Assembly: GCA_020740775.1 (NCBI GenBank)
Contig: JAHEWK010000016.1
Span: 496,001-560,000, forward strand
DNA length: 64,000 bases
Direction: 5' to 3'
Source: Ilyonectria destructans
Taxonomy: Eukaryota; Ascomycota; Sordariomycetes; Hypocreales; Nectriaceae
The notes under the pieces were generated by a model. The model saw nothing but the letters and a program-made list of their open reading frames with translations. It was not told the DNA's origin and did no database searches. Position 1 is the first letter of the stretch. Each line of letters opens with the position of its first letter. Shown piece after piece: positions 1-12,949 of the stretch. The position numbers were made by a program, and so were the translations under genes.

Positions 1-2080
1 TATCGGCTATCTCTCTATCCTCTATTATTCCCTTATTAGTTAGGGTAGTAGGAATTATATAGAGTATTCCAACCTCTTTAGCATATTACAGCCTTTTCCC
101 TATATCTTTTATACTGTTATTCGTTAATTTTAACGGCTATAGTAATATATTCCATAAGGATATTAAGTCAGTTAGCTTTATAGAGCTTATTTTTAACCTT
201 ATCCTTTAGTCCTTAGTAGAATATTTCTATAAGTACCTTATTCTTTCAGTCTAACTTAAAGGCAACTTATTAAAGTATAATAGTATAGGCAGCAGTAAAG
301 TGGATTTATTTAAGTATATAAATTTTTACAGCTGCCTATCTTTTTTTATTAACTATTCTAAATATATCTTTAAGGGCTACTTTAAAGTTTTCCCAATCTG
401 CAAATAGATTAACTATATTTTAGTCCTAGTCGGCCTTATTATTATTAAGGAAATCTTTAAGAATAAATTTAAACTAATTCTTTATATCACCGGATATTAA
501 ATTGCTTATAAATAGCAGTTATAATTCTATAGATACTAACCGTTATAGATACTACTAGAAGTATCCTTTTATTCTAGTAATAAAAAGTATAATATTGCTG
601 GGTATTCTATTGAACTTTTCTAGTAGCAATAGTTTTATTACTTCCTCTAGGTTGTATTTAGTATTTCCAGCAACTAATACTGGTATATTCTATACTTACT
701 ACTATAGAGTGCAGACCAGGTTATATAGCTGCTTAACTTTAGCTGCTATATTAGTATTATTCGCCAGAGCTATATAGGCTGGTAGTATAGATATATTACT
801 TAAGGTAGTAGAAATTCAGTTAGTTCTAGATATCTTAATAGTATAAGATATTACTTAATAGTTAATATAAGTAACCTTTTTAAATAAAAGCTATTAATAT
901 ATAATAGTTATACTCTCTAGACTGCTATATATATAGTATAGAGTAGGCAAGAGATAGATTGCTAGTAGATAAACTATAGGTTTATATTAGCAGATAGATT
1001 AGGGTATTACTTACTGAATAAATATTATATCTGGTAATAGTTAAGTACAGTAATATATAGCAAGTTAAGATAATTAAGGTAACTAAGTTATATTAATAGC
1101 TGAGTAGCTGCTTATTGGGAATATATACTACTCTATTATCTATATACTTAGATGGATCGTTAGATCGTATAAGTAATCCAGCGATCCAGGATTGTGGGAT
1201 CGCAAAGGTGATCCTGCGATCCAGTTTTAGTTGGTTGAAAATTGTAGGTACTAGAATACTGCCAGTCCCGACTGCCTGCTACCTACCTGAGGTGTGTATG
1301 GGCCGTGACAGTATAGAAATAGCAGTCTATATTTTATTAGTTAAATATATTATAAATATATTAGAAAAAAACTAACCTTTTAGATTAGTATAATTATATT
1401 AACTATTTCTACTAATACTTCTTTATTATTCTTAAGGTAACTAAAATAGTATATTCAGTAGATTAAATTTATTAGAATATATTAATAAGATATTAAAAAA
1501 ATACTTACTAATTACCTTCTATATCTTCCAGCTAGATATTTTATTTAAATAAATACTAATAAGATTAATATTATAAACCTTCTAGATATAGATATAGAAA
1601 TTAAAATTATAAAAGAACTTAATATTCTAGTAATATATTAGAACTATATTAAAAAAAAATATAAAACTGGAAATTTATATTTAGATAAAGTAATTTTTTA
1701 TTCTATAGAAAGTAGCAATAAAGCTCTCTATAGATAATAATTACCTACTTAAGCTTCTAAAAAAAAATTAAATTTTTTTTTTAGTAATATATTAATAATA
1801 ACTTATATTATAGTTAAATAGAAATTTATAGGCTTAATATATTTTAATATTAATACTATTAGTATTAAGCTGCCTAATAATATATTTCTAATATATAGAG
1901 TTTTTAATAAAAAATTAACCAGTAAGATAAGATATTATTAATATCTTATTAAAATAAAATAAAAAATAAAGAAGATAAATTTTTTTTTCTAATATTTTAC
2001 TAATATATTATAAATAGGAGGGGCAGAGGACTTAAAGAAAGAAAAATTTTTTAAGGGGGACTAAAAGCAAAATATATTAA
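1..2080. repeat. AT-rich RIP-type repeat island
   Basis: The block is almost entirely A and T, with dense TA dinucleotides and no ORF longer than about 60 codons apart from the short island at 1153-1310. This is the usual look of transposon DNA after repeat-induced point mutation (C to T and G to A changes) in ascomycetes. I could not recognise the element family it came from. Composition changes sharply to normal gene-like DNA near 2085. Confidence 0.75.
1153..1310 (+). repeat. LTR-like fragment (solo LTR candidate)
   Basis: This GC-richer piece inside the RIP island starts TGGATCGT and ends GGGCCGTGACA, giving the TG...CA ends of an LTR. It has the same ends and a similar interior (GTGATCCTG, GATCCA, TTGGTT) as the element at 35250-35426, so the two look like one family. 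Repeated GGATCG/GATCC words fill the first 90 bases. No clear 5-bp target duplication is visible here; RIP of the flanks may have erased it. Confidence 0.45.
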
Positions 2081-2085
2081 ATATC

Positions 2086-2271
2086 TTATCTATAGAGTAG
2101 GTCTACTTTATTTTCAAACCGACTAATCATATCTAAGCCCGCCTTCAGTACCACCTTACAGGCGGGCTTGAAATCGCCCCACTTAGCGACCCCTACTAAC
2201 GGATAAGGTGCCGGGGCACCCCTCGGGTCAGGTACATCCACGTCTAGAACGCGGGTTTCCATTTTGGGCAT
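2086..2271 (-). other. Unrecognised short coding-like fragment
   Basis: This is a 61-codon open frame of normal composition at the edge of the RIP island. It is rich in Pro/Gly at its start and carries a VAKWGDFKPA stretch. I recognise no family. It may be the surviving end of a gene or of a transposon protein cut by the AT-rich block. The following 2272-3075 holds only short overlapping ORFs and nothing I can name. Confidence 0.2.
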
Positions 2272-3075
2272 TTCTGTACTAGCACTAACTTAAGGAATGT
2301 GGGTGAGTGTGAGGGGCTTGAGTTGTCGAGGCCCTCGGGGATAGGGTTAGCTCTCGGTCAGCCATTCCTAAGGGCTCTACAGTGTAACTTACTCCCTATT
2401 TCGCCCGATACAGCACGTAGTAGTACATGAACAGGTCCGGGGTCTCAGAAGATTCCTGGTACAAACAAGCCACTCTCTATCAAGCAGAGCGGACACGCCA
2501 AGGAACTTGATCAGATCTTGCTTCATGCGACTTAGCTCTAGCGTCGGGCCGGCGCCAATCCACAACAGACCAGAACATGGGCTAATGAATCTATTGAAAT
2601 CGATACGGCTGATCATATGGGGTTTGTGGCGGCGTGAGACAACAGCTGAGAGCAGGCCTGGCACTATCTGACGACTGCACCGGCGTTGTGAACGGACAGC
2701 TGCACGTTTACGGACATTGCTCTCTATTGCGGTCAAAATGATTCGTTTATTGACGGGTCATGCCCCACGGGTGCTAGACCGCCTGCTACACCAGCACAAA
2801 CACAGAAATCATCGCATGATGGCTTGGGTGCATTGCAACTATTGAAATAGTAGTTGTACCAAGACCTGCAGGAGGCCGCGAGCTATCGAAATTGTTAAAC
2901 TAGTTTAGCGGGGGCATAGATCAGGAACAACACTCAAATAGTCTACGTCCTTAAGGATGGATCTGTCGTGACTTGCATCTTGAAGCCGTCCAGCTCGACC
3001 GGTCAGGGAGCTAGCCAGAGGACTCAATTGCGGCGCTATCAGCACTGGAAAACAGCCATCGGGAGGGAAGGCATC

Positions 3076-3832
3076 TCATGGGTGCTTCGTCTTGCTAGTT
3101 GCTGAGAGTGACGTAGGTAAGGCATCAGAAATTGACTCATATCTGATGCTGAGCGCTTCCTCTAAGAATCCATAGACACTTTTAACAGTCAAGTCGGGCG
3201 AGTATTCGCCAGCGTGATTGATAGGCGGCTCGCCGTTTCGCGTCGTGCTGGCGTTGTAATACTGGTACGTGAAAGGATCAAGCAGGAACTCCGAGCCTGT
3301 GTTGCCATTTACCAGAGAGGAATTGTAGTTTTCCGTGGTGTGAGCGTTGAACAGCTTGCCGGCATAGTATGTGTTGTAGCCTGATTGCTGCATCCACAGT
3401 GCCAGATGGTTTTCATTGTATCCAATGGCGACAAATTTGGGATAACCACCTTTATTGCGTTAGATACGACAGTGAGGTGAGATGCATGTGCGATTTACCG
3501 TAGGGAGGATTGACGTCTGTCACATTGGCGTTGTGGGCCATCTGGCTAGTCCAGAGATCGACTCTGCTGGGACAACATATCGCTACTGTCAGTGTGTCAG
3601 TGTTGGCCAATTGAAATCCCGCAAATAACTCACTGGTGCATTGGTGGTTTTCAAACGATTTCCCCTGGCTGATCAAGTGCTTCTGCATAAATGGCATGTG
3701 CTCTAGTGAATTCATGTACACATCTTGATCGTCTGTCAAGCTGAAGACAATATTGAGCCGCTTCGGTTGTCCCTGGTTGCCCTTGGTAAACCCAAAGTCT
3801 GACAGGGCTGTAAATACAGTGGACAACTTCAT
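3076..3832 (-). pseudogene. Arylsulfatase, N-terminal fragment
   Basis: The reading starts MKLSTVF. It contains the sulfatase metal-binding start NIVFSLTDDQD and, after a short intron (GTGAGT donor near 3632), the signature CCPSR whose cysteine becomes formylglycine in active enzymes. A second intron near 3500 joins NPPYG to GGYPKF. The following stretch (NHLALW, GYNTYYAGKLFNAH, FLLDPFTYQYYNAS) matches the fungal arylsulfatase family. The family is usually around 550-600 residues; here homology stops after about 250 residues at VYGFLEEA, and the rest of the catalytic domain is missing. It should therefore be inactive. The family hydrolyses sulfate esters and is often secreted, but I see only a weak signal sequence here. 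Confidence 0.75.
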
Positions 3833-4233
3833 ATCGGGTACGCAAAGGAGAAGAGAAAGTACAGCACCGGTGTACTAATCCAACTTCTGTCTGTTCCCTC
3901 AAGGCGAGCAAGTTGCCAGCACAAGGGCACTGGTGTACAAGGGGCAACTTCACAGGCTTTTATCGGAGCCCCAGTTGCTCTGCTCCGGGGCAGTGTTGTG
4001 TGATCTGGGCCTAGTGATTCATCATGAAAAAAAGGAGCAATATGCAGTGTCGTGCTAGCGGAGCATGGGTTCCGTGGGTGATGGCAAGCGTGTTCGCGTG
4101 TCTTCGTCATTGCGCACGCGATTACACGTGGATATCACGGACCGACGGGAGTGGGGAAGTTGTGTTTGTATCAAGTCAATAAATGTTGGATTGAATACGG
4201 GAGAACGACTCCCGAGAGAGTGACGCTTTCAAG

Positions 4234-5680
4234 ATGAATGGTGGTTCTCAGGCGTCGTCTCGGCGCGTCTTGGACATGGACTTGACCCGACTTTACCAGA
4301 AGAGAGCCGTTGATCGTGAAAACCAAGGCAATTTGAGGCGAGCCACGCCTGTCCATGCATTTTCATACCGAATGTCCACTAACAAGGTGCAGGAAGAAAA
4401 ACAAGGGAAGAATAAGAAAACTCGAATCAAAAGTTGAGGACCTTCGTCGACAACTACGCGAGTCCAGAGCAACATGGCACGGTTGTCGGAAAAGGACAAG
4501 GCGATGAACAGCACAATTGATTCAGTTATCGACACACTGCATTCTATTCGGAATAGAATACCCTTATCCGCGGATATTGCCCGCATATAACCACAATCAA
4601 CCGATATATCCTCGCAAATGGATAATCCAACCCAATCTGCTTCATCCATCGTCGACGATGTTGTGGCACCCCTAGATGGACCCGACTATGACCAGCTTTG
4701 GGCAAACTGGGGTACGGTCACTTTTCCCTTTGAAGGACACCTATCTCTAACTTCACTGACTGTGAGTATTTGGAAAATGACCAGGTTAATGGAGACTGAA
4801 ATGTGCAAATTTCCTTCAATCTACCATCTCTGGCTGCTGGTTCACCATCCGCTCCGAAACAAGCAAGCGTCTGGAGCTACGATCAACATCAAAGCTCATC
4901 GCATCCAATAAATGCCGATGGGTTTCAATCCGCCAGACTTGGTGCCAACAACCTCTGTGCTCAAGTCTCTGTATAGTCAATCACACCACAATACTCGCCT
5001 TCGACGTGCAAAGTCGACCGCCTACTCTGTGACCTCATCGACTCACAGAAGCATCACATCGCTTTAGACCAAGAGTCGAGCGAGTTCTCACATAAAGATT
5101 TTCCCAGTGTCAGCTCATTGCTCAATCCATCACTGAACGAACTGTATAAGCTAGTGGCATCGACCATTGCCAAACATGTTGTAGGAGTGGTCAGGGTTCA
5201 TACACTCCCAGAAAAGCTTGCTGCGTGTCAATTGACCCAAATCATATACTTTTCTAATAATGTAGCTGTTATACGTCATGTGCGTCCTCATCTGATGGCA
5301 GATATCACCTTCGGAAGAGAGCTACCACGCAATACCCGCTTTCTCAAAGCCGACTCTCTTGCAAACGACGGTACCTCACCCTGCAAGGGTAGGAACTATT
5401 GGATGGTACGTGCATGCGTCCCTGAATGATAATATTCACTAATAGGTCACAAGGCCGGCAGTGCGAGACCAAATCATTCGGCATATGGACTTTACCGAGT
5501 ATCCCACATTTGCTAGCATCATTATCCGATCCTTTTCAATCAATTGGCCATATAGCATTCACCAAATATTAGAGAGCAATGACGGACAGGATTTTTTTTG
5601 ACTGCAGATTTTATCGCACATATTAGGGATATTAAGAACTGGACTGTAGGAAAGGAACTGACAGGGTCGTTTCCATTCCT
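4234..5680 (+). pseudogene. Decayed bZIP regulator with DUF3425-like region
   Basis: The first ORF carries KRAVDRENQGNLRRAT, close to the basic region of fungal bZIP proteins (KRAxDRENQRxxRxRT). A zipper-like KVEDLRRQLRE follows in a different frame near 4430. About 700 bases on, fragments such as PEKLAACQLTQIIYF (5118 ORF) and VRDQIIRHMDFTEYP with FSINWPYS (near 5460-5560) resemble DUF3425, which commonly forms the C-terminal part of these regulators. Several frame changes and stops separate the pieces and no intron set restores them convincingly. I read it as a degenerated transcription-factor gene; the alternative is an active gene with introns I could not place. Nothing recognisable lies between 5680 and 6183. 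Confidence 0.55.
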
Positions 5681-6183
5681 TGAAAAAGCTGTGAACATCC
5701 AATAGCATATCGATGAATTCAGGTTGACGAATGTTGATCTTAAACCATTTCCCAATACGACCTCTGATAAAGGTTGCATATCGCTCCCCTACGTGGTCTC
5801 TTATCTTACGCCGCAGGCGAGATCGTATCATTAGAGCACACGTCATCACAGCTAGGCAGAAGTGCAAGTTCCAAACTACGGCCAAAGATTGGGTATTCGT
5901 GCATTTGTGGCGTTTCGGGTGATGCACGAAAACAAGGCGACCAATTGCCTCCTTTGCAAGAGGACGCTGCCCGACAAAAAGACCCCGCGTGACAAAAAGA
6001 CCCTAAACGCTCTGGTTGGACAGATCAGGCTACAAAAGACCCGGCTGTCATTCCACTGCGTTTTAAAAGTACGTCAACTTCCGTCCAAGACTGGGCAGCG
6101 CTTCTCAACTTGTCTTCTGCTTTCAATTGCCCTAGACAGCGCACTCGACGATTTTCAATTGCACTCTGTTCCTCCAGCCCACG

Positions 6184-9100
6184 ATGCCTGTCAACTGGTC
6201 TCTGTACGAAAAAGAAGCTACCAAGCTATACATGGAGGATGGAAATAGTGCGGAAGAGACTATCAAATGTCTGAACGAGCAACACGGCACTTCCATTAGG
6301 TAAATCCAGGAATTCTTCTCAATATCAAAAGCTCACAGTCAAAGTATTCGACAGTTCAAGGCAAAGTTCAACGGCCGAAAGAAACTACGCGCCGACGAAT
6401 GGCAAGTGGTTGCTAGCGAAATTCGCAAACGGGAAGCTCAAGGAATGGCATCCGAGCCTCCCTGTCAAGTCTCCCATTGGCCTAGCACATGAGGGGTCAA
6501 ATCACGATGTCGCGATTGATATGGAACTCGACTTTAGTACGCCTCTACCTGTCGATTTGATCAACCCAACCTCTTCGTCGTTTTCGAACGCCATTGGACT
6601 CAATGAAACAAACAATTTTAGGACAGTTTCATTAGCAGCTTTTCAAGAAGACGTACTGGCTGTTCAGCGCGTATCGAAAGAAATGCCACAAAATACCCAA
6701 CAAGTCACTCTACAACAAGGAAGAGGCTCCTCCGGTCTCACAACTTACAATCAATTTGCCATCTCTCCACCGTCCTCGGGTGCGATCCATCACCTGAGGG
6801 AGTTGCCAGGATCTCTGCGGGACTTTCCAGGTATTAGGGGCCTCCTGATAGATGCCTGCTTTTCGGCGTTACTAACCATATCGCCCAGGGCTTGATATCC
6901 TTATTCCTGAAATCTGTGAAGGAAACCCCTTCGGAACTGTGCATAAGATCACTGGACCTGCCTGCGACCAAGTCTATGCGAGTATTCCAAGGGGGCAAGC
7001 TGGATGGCTCGAGTCACACCTAATCAGTAGAGGCTCAAATCTCAAACACTTACAGCCTATCGCATTGCTCCTCGAAGATGTTTTCACCGATAGGGCAGGA
7101 GGCCAAGAACTTCGATTTGACGGCCACAGCCAGGACACGTTTAATGAAATATTCTTCGTTGTCACTCACCTCGTCTTAAATAAGTTTATGGATCGAGAGG
7201 AACTTTTCAAATTCATACAATGGATACTCAACATAGGTTGCGTTGGTATATTGTATGAACTCTTGCAGAAGGAGTCATCCGACACGAGCGCCTTTATCAC
7301 TGAAGTTCTTCATGCAATTTCGGATGAAGCTTACTTCAAAAAGTTTGGAAGGTCGCACGGAATGTGGGTAGATGAAACACTGGATCGCGGAGATTATTTC
7401 GTCTTGAAACACCCCGCTGAAACCATTAAGCTCATCCAAGCGGCAGAGAATCGCGCGTTATCGGGTAATTTAGGAGGGAAACTGCTCATTCACGTTGCAC
7501 AATCAAAAAATTTGGAGGCAGCCAAGCGATTGATTTCCTGTGGTGCCAATCCAAACTATGTGGATTCGGGGATCCCTTCATTCAGGAATGGCTGGGATAT
7601 TGAGATCGGCGCCATTACCCCACTCTGCAGCGCTGTTCGCAGCGGTTCAATCGACATGCTTGACTACCTCGTCGATGTTGGGGCGAATGTCAACGAACGC
7701 TTTTATAGGCACGGAATCATCACATGTGGCCTGTCTGAAGCTGTGATAGAAGAAGACTACAACATGGTAAAGGTGTTGATAGACAAGGGTGCTAAGGTTT
7801 TCCCTGACCTAGCAATCAATGGCATCAGCATCCATAAACATGCAAAGCGGAGATCACCAACAATTTGCAAGTTACTTGCGGAGTCTCTCGAATCGACATT
7901 TGATCCTGGCGCAACATCAACAAATTCATTGCGTATTATGGAGGCGGCAGAAGACGGAAATGTTTCACTGTCCAACTTCCTCTGCAAGCACGGAATCGTT
8001 AGACAAGAGACTCTAGAGGCTGGGTTGTGTGTTGCAGTCAAACAATCGAATACGAAGGCGGTAAGGACATTTCTGCATCGAGGGGTAGACCCGAATGCAC
8101 TAGCGCACCGTCGTGCTTTGTATCTCGACGAGTATGACGAAGGTTCTGACAGGCTTCCTAAAGAATCTGACGAGTATGAAAAAGATTCAACGAGTGATAA
8201 ATCAGACTCCAACTCTTATCATACCGAAGATCCGGACAATATCCACCGGTTCATCGATAGTCACCCTATTGTGGTAGGGTCTCGGGTTTCCGATGACAAG
8301 AAGAGCGTGGAGATCATTTACCTCCTGATAAAAGCTGGAGCAAGTGTGACGGACGAGGTTGTTTTGGAAATGCGTTACCGTGGCAATGCTGATATTCCGG
8401 CCACCATGTTTCAATTGGGGGCGAGCGTATCCGTTACAGGCCCATCTGCGTTGGAGCTTTATGCAATCGACGGAAGACTTGACAGATGTGGGCTGTTGCT
8501 CGATGCCGGGGTGGACATCAATTCGTACGGAGCACGTGGGGCGAGTGCTCTGCAAGCTGCTGCTGCACGCGGGGGCGACAATTTAGCACTTGTGGAGCAT
8601 CTCTTGGACCGCGGCGCGGATGTCAACCTACCCGCAAGTGATGAGAGTACGGGCAGGGTACCGCACAGAGGATACAGGCTCACAGCGCTCCAGGCCGCAG
8701 CCTTGAGTGGAAATTCCCAGGTGGTGAACCGGTTGATTGAAGCCGGGGCAAAGGTGACAGCTCCTCCTGCTAGAACCAACGGCTTGACTGTGCTGGAAGC
8801 CGCAGCTGCTGCAATTGATAACCGCTCCGGAGCCGCCGATTATTCCATCGAGGAACAAATTGCCACGTTCAAAAAGCTACTTGCGCATGGGGCCCTGGTC
8901 AACCGCCTTGATGGCACAAGCTGCACAGTGGTACATTATCTGGTCCGCGCATCACAAATTGAATGTCTGGATCTAGCACTCAGAGCTTATGCAGCCACCG
9001 AGGACCGATGGCCATCAGGTCAATTGCCTACAGGTTTTTTGCCTTCATTTGTAGGCATGACACCAATTCAGACTGCGGCAGCATTACGTGACAAGGAGGC

Positions 9101-9794
9101 GATACTGCTTCTCCTCAAATACAATGCCGACATCAACGCCCCTGCATCAAACGAAAGTAGAGGTCTTACAGCTCTGCAGGCTGCAATAGTAGATTGGCCC
9201 CGGTCTGGACGGGTAGATGAGATTGAAGAGATAGTCAGATTTCTTCTCCGCCACAAGGCAGAAGTCAACGCCGCCACCTGCAACCAATATGGCCGCACCG
9301 CTCTGCAAGCGGCCACCTTATGCGACCAACCCAATGCAAAATTGGTCGCACTTCTCTTACAGCACAATGCCGAAGTTAACGCAGCTCCCGCACAAGTGGG
9401 CGGAGTCACAGCATTGCAAGGAGCTGCAATCTCGGGAGATATTCAAATTGCGAGAATGCTACTCGCCCACAAAGCCAACGTTAACGCACCCGCGGCTCCA
9501 AAAAAAGGCAGGACTGCTATTGAGGGAGCTGCTGAACATGGGAGGTTGGACATGGTGCGGCTACTCCTCGACGAGGGAGCGATACCAGACGCGAATACCG
9601 GGTTCTCGAGGGCCATCAGATTTGCTGAAAGGAAGGACCGTTTCGACATTGCAAGGTTGTTGAAGGAGCGAGAACAGACACATAACTCATTGTCCATGGA
9701 CTTGGTTGAGCAGATGTTCTGGAATTTTGAGTCGCTTCCGCTGGACACGGACATGGTGGAGGATGGTAATGACGAACATGAAGTGCAGCTCTAG
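6184..9794 (+). CDS. Clr5-domain ankyrin-repeat protein (one apparent frameshift)
   Basis: Exon 1 (6184-6299) and the start of exon 2 (from 6339) encode a Clr5 domain: WSLYEKEATKLYMEDG, then after the intron IRQFKAKFNGRKKLRADEW and IRKREAQGMASE. A second intron at 6831-6888 has a TACTAAC branch point and joins FPG to LDILIPE. The rest is a roughly 960-codon open frame with many ankyrin repeats (for example TALQAAALSGNSQVVNRLIE, TALQGAAISGDIQIARMLLA) and a low-complexity acidic insert (ESDEYEKDSTSDKSDS). The Clr5 frame and the following frame differ by one base between about 6450 and 6480, and no acceptable intron has the required length. Exon lengths sum to 3n+1, so a single extra base (mutation or sequencing error) is likely. 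Clr5-ankyrin proteins are common in fungal accessory regions; their function is largely unknown. The start at 6184 fits the usual short sequence before the Clr5 tryptophan. Confidence 0.8.
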
Positions 9795-10330
9795 GTTTAT
9801 TCTTAGTCCCATTTATTTCTCTTAGTTTACGCTGTTGCATCTTCAATTGTCTAACCCACCCCGGTTCCCCCTACCATATCGCGTCGCCTTTCTCAGGCAA
9901 GGACTCTGAGATCCTGGAGTCGAACATTGTTTCTTGCCCAAATATCAATTTTGATGGTGATTGAAACCTCGTGTCTATCGTGTCGAACCGATTCTCCAAT
10001 AACCTTCCCCTCCCTATCGTCCCCAAAACTACCATTTCAAGGATCAGTAACCACGTTATGTTCACACACAACCTGCCAATTTAGCTTCTTTCAACTTGTA
10101 TGGAATGTGAGTCAAAGTATAGCAATGAGTGAGAGGCAGTCGCTGCCGCCCCGATTCCGGAATTGTAAAGTACGTCTTGATTAGGTGGTGTCATTGCTGT
10201 ATGTATGCAAGGTGTCGCTAAAACTGCTCACGCTGTGCGTTTGCATCCGTTCCAAAGTAGATTGCTCTGAGGATGGAATAGCTTGGACTGAGCGGACCTA
10301 ACGGCGATGATAATAAGCCCGAATTCCGCC

Positions 10331-10594
10331 TCGCACTCGGACCCAGTTGTGACATCACGAGACATCGCCAGTTTTTGGACTGGGCTCCTACCTCCGCGTT
10401 ATACCCGAATCCCACTCGCACTCGTTCGCCATCTAACAGAAGACGGGGGATGTACGGGATGCCCTTTTTTTGCTTGATTACTCAACAGGAGACAGCGGAA
10501 TATTTCCACATCGCACTCGGTTCGGGTGTCTTTGGTTGGCTGGTCTGCGATTTGGGTATCTCGCACTCGTTACAGAACCCAAGTTACTATAAAG
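10331..10594 (+). promoter_or_regulatory. SDR promoter with four TCGCACTCG repeats and TATA box
   Basis: The 10-mer TCGCACTCG(G/T) occurs at 10331, 10416, 10511 and 10561, all on the plus strand. A TATAAAG follows at 10588-10594, about 125 bases before the SDR start codon. An ACCCGAA and a TTCGGGT also lie between the repeats. Repeats confined to one promoter suggest a transcription-factor binding site; the factor is unknown. The rest of 9795-10718 shows no gene. Confidence 0.4.
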
Positions 10595-10718
10595 TGACGA
10601 CGAACACTCCATTACCAGCAGATAAATTACTTGAAAGCATCAACCCCCATCATACCACGTCCATTACTCATTGCTCAAGCGCAACTCCATATTCCTCTGC
10701 CACTACCTGCATTTTCAA

Positions 10719-11822
10719 ATGGCTACACACGCGCTCCATCAGCTGTCGCAGCTGTTCCCTCCAAGACCTGTGTTTACCGAAAAGAATCTCCCTGACCTTA
10801 CTGACAAGGTGAGTCGCAGATCTCTGCAGCAATTTGAGCTCGCCTAATCAAGTCCAGGTCTACATCGTTACTGGTGCCAACACCGGCATCGGCAAAGAAC
10901 TTGCACGCATCCTCTACTCCAAGAATGCCCGAGTCTACGTCGCTGCCCGCTCAGAAGAAAAAGCATCGAAGGCCATTGCCGACATCAAAGAAGATTTTCC
11001 AGCCTCTTCTGGCGAGTTCTTCTTCATGCATTTCGATTTAGCGGATCTCAGCACCATCTCGTCTTCGGTGCAGCAATTCCTCAACCGTGAATCAACGTTG
11101 CATGTCCTCTTCAATAATGCGGGCGTCATGACTCCACCTCATGGTTCAACCACTGCCCAGGGCTATGAGCTCCAGCTAGGTGTCAACAACATTGGCACTT
11201 TCATGTTCACCAAACTCCTCACGCCGACACTCGTTGCCACTGCCAAGACAGAGAAGCCAGGCACCGTGCGCGTCATATGGGTGTCCTCCTCAGCCGCCGA
11301 GTCGCCGTCTTCTGCGAAGGGAGGCGTCAACATGGACGATATCGAAAAACGCGAAGAGAAGACTCCATTTACTTGCTATGCACTTAGTAAGGCCGGGAAT
11401 TATTTACACGGTGTCGAGATGGCGAAACGGTTTGAGACTGAAGGTATCATCAGCATCCCTCTGAATCCCGGCAATCTCAACTCGGAGCTTTATAGGACGC
11501 AGAGGTCATGGGTAGCATGGATTATTCGACCTTTATACTCTATCCACCAGTGTATGGTGCATACACCCAACTCTTCGCTGGGCTGTCACCTGCGGTCACA
11601 GCGGATAAGTCCGGGAAATGGGGTACGTGTTCACCTGGATTACAGCTCTTCGATAAATGCTAATGGGAAGTAGTTGGACCTTGGGGACGCTTCTTAACCG
11701 TTCGCAGTGACTTAACTTTAGCATCCAAGCCTAAAGCGGACGGTGGTCTAGGAACATCCAAGGCATTTTGGGAGTGGTGTGAATCTCAAATCAAGCCACA
11801 CCTTACGGCCAGCTCGAAATAG
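10719..11822 (+). pseudogene. Short-chain dehydrogenase/reductase, frameshifted
   Basis: Exon 1 (10719-10808) encodes MATHALHQL...DLTDK. An intron (10809-10857) joins it to VYIVTGANTGIGKEL, the NAD(P)-binding TGxxxGxG motif of SDRs. NNAG (about residue 90), the catalytic serine in VIWVSSSAAE and YALSK (YxxxK) are all present. Near 11535-11540 the frame changes: removing two bases (an extra TA in CTTTATACTC) restores PLLYPPVYGAYTQLF. The last intron (11623-11673, GCTAAT branch) then leads to a normal C-terminus ending at the TAG at 11820. Exon lengths sum to 3n+2, as a 2-bp insertion predicts; repaired length would be 333 residues. The family (WW-domain-oxidoreductase/retinol-dehydrogenase-like) reduces carbonyls or oxidises alcohols. 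The catalytic core is intact but the C-terminal substrate-binding part is scrambled, so loss of function is likely. Confidence 0.8.
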
Positions 11823-12949
11823 TATGGATAGCCAACGTTTTCATTTTTATTATTAATTCATGTTCGGCATTTTCGGGTTTTAATGTTGTTTAGAATTGAT
11901 AAATATGATCCCACTCATGTACACATCCTTAATTTGGCTGTTTGGCAGGCTGGTCCGAGAGGTGCTGGAGAATGAAGAAGTGGGAGTTGCCATGTAATGT
12001 ACTCCAAGATGCTATGTTTCATTGAGTCTATTAACAGTTATATAAATAACAGACTGTCCTATCAATCGCGGCCTTCGGAGGGCGTAGTCTCATCATAGCG
12101 ATATTTTGCACAATATTGAATAGTACAGCCTCCGTTTAATCAACGGAACCCTAAATACAAGTGACATTAAGTCGTAAATACAACACAAGTCTGCTCCTTG
12201 TCAACATCAACCGATCTAACCTTGAGAAGCTGTGCCTGACCCAAATTGGCCCAAAAGAAATAACCACGGAGAGCCGCCATGGTGGATATTTGTCAACTGA
12301 ACCCTGGTACATAGCTCATCGAACCCGATGAAATAGCATTCTAGTCCCTTCTAACCGAAAAAGGCCGAGAGTATATGACGTCATGTGGAACGGGGACAGA
12401 CACCGACAGTTATGTATTCAAGGGAATTGTTCGCCGAAATTCGGGGTTTTCATTATTTCTACCTACTGCTTACTCTCGCGGCGACGGGGCTTCTCTGTTG
12501 CAGACCCAGCTAAACCCTCCCCATCTCAATATCCGGAATCACCTCCAAATCAACCCATCGCCCTCTGTCCTATTGTAATGCATTAGCTTGGCCAGAGAAG
12601 AAGGAAAAAGAGGTTGAATTTCTTTTGCTTTCCTGTAAATGCCAAAATCATGAATGTGTTGCATCTCCATTTATCCAGTCATAACATAAGTCTTTGATCT
12701 TTTTGCCTCGCCTCACAAATATAGGTTCATCCCATATTGTCTTTGTTGAAAGACGCCCTACTCCGTGCCAGATGTATCGTAGAGCATAATGAAGAAAAAT
12801 CAGATGCCGGAAGCCGCTCCTCTCTTTCTGGTAGGAGATGTAAAGGTTTCGTTGAGAACCATACGCCGCGCTGCCTAAAACTTTCCCAAGAAAATGGACT
12901 GATTAAACGTCCAGGTTGGATGTGTCGGAGAGCTGTTGAATACTCTATA
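11823..12949. other. Intergenic, no gene seen
   Basis: Composition is moderately AT-rich. The ORFs here (two overlapping 67-codon frames near 12380) lack family motifs and codon bias. It lies between the 3' ends of the plus-strand SDR and the minus-strand SAM synthetase, so it should hold both terminators. Confidence 0.5.
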
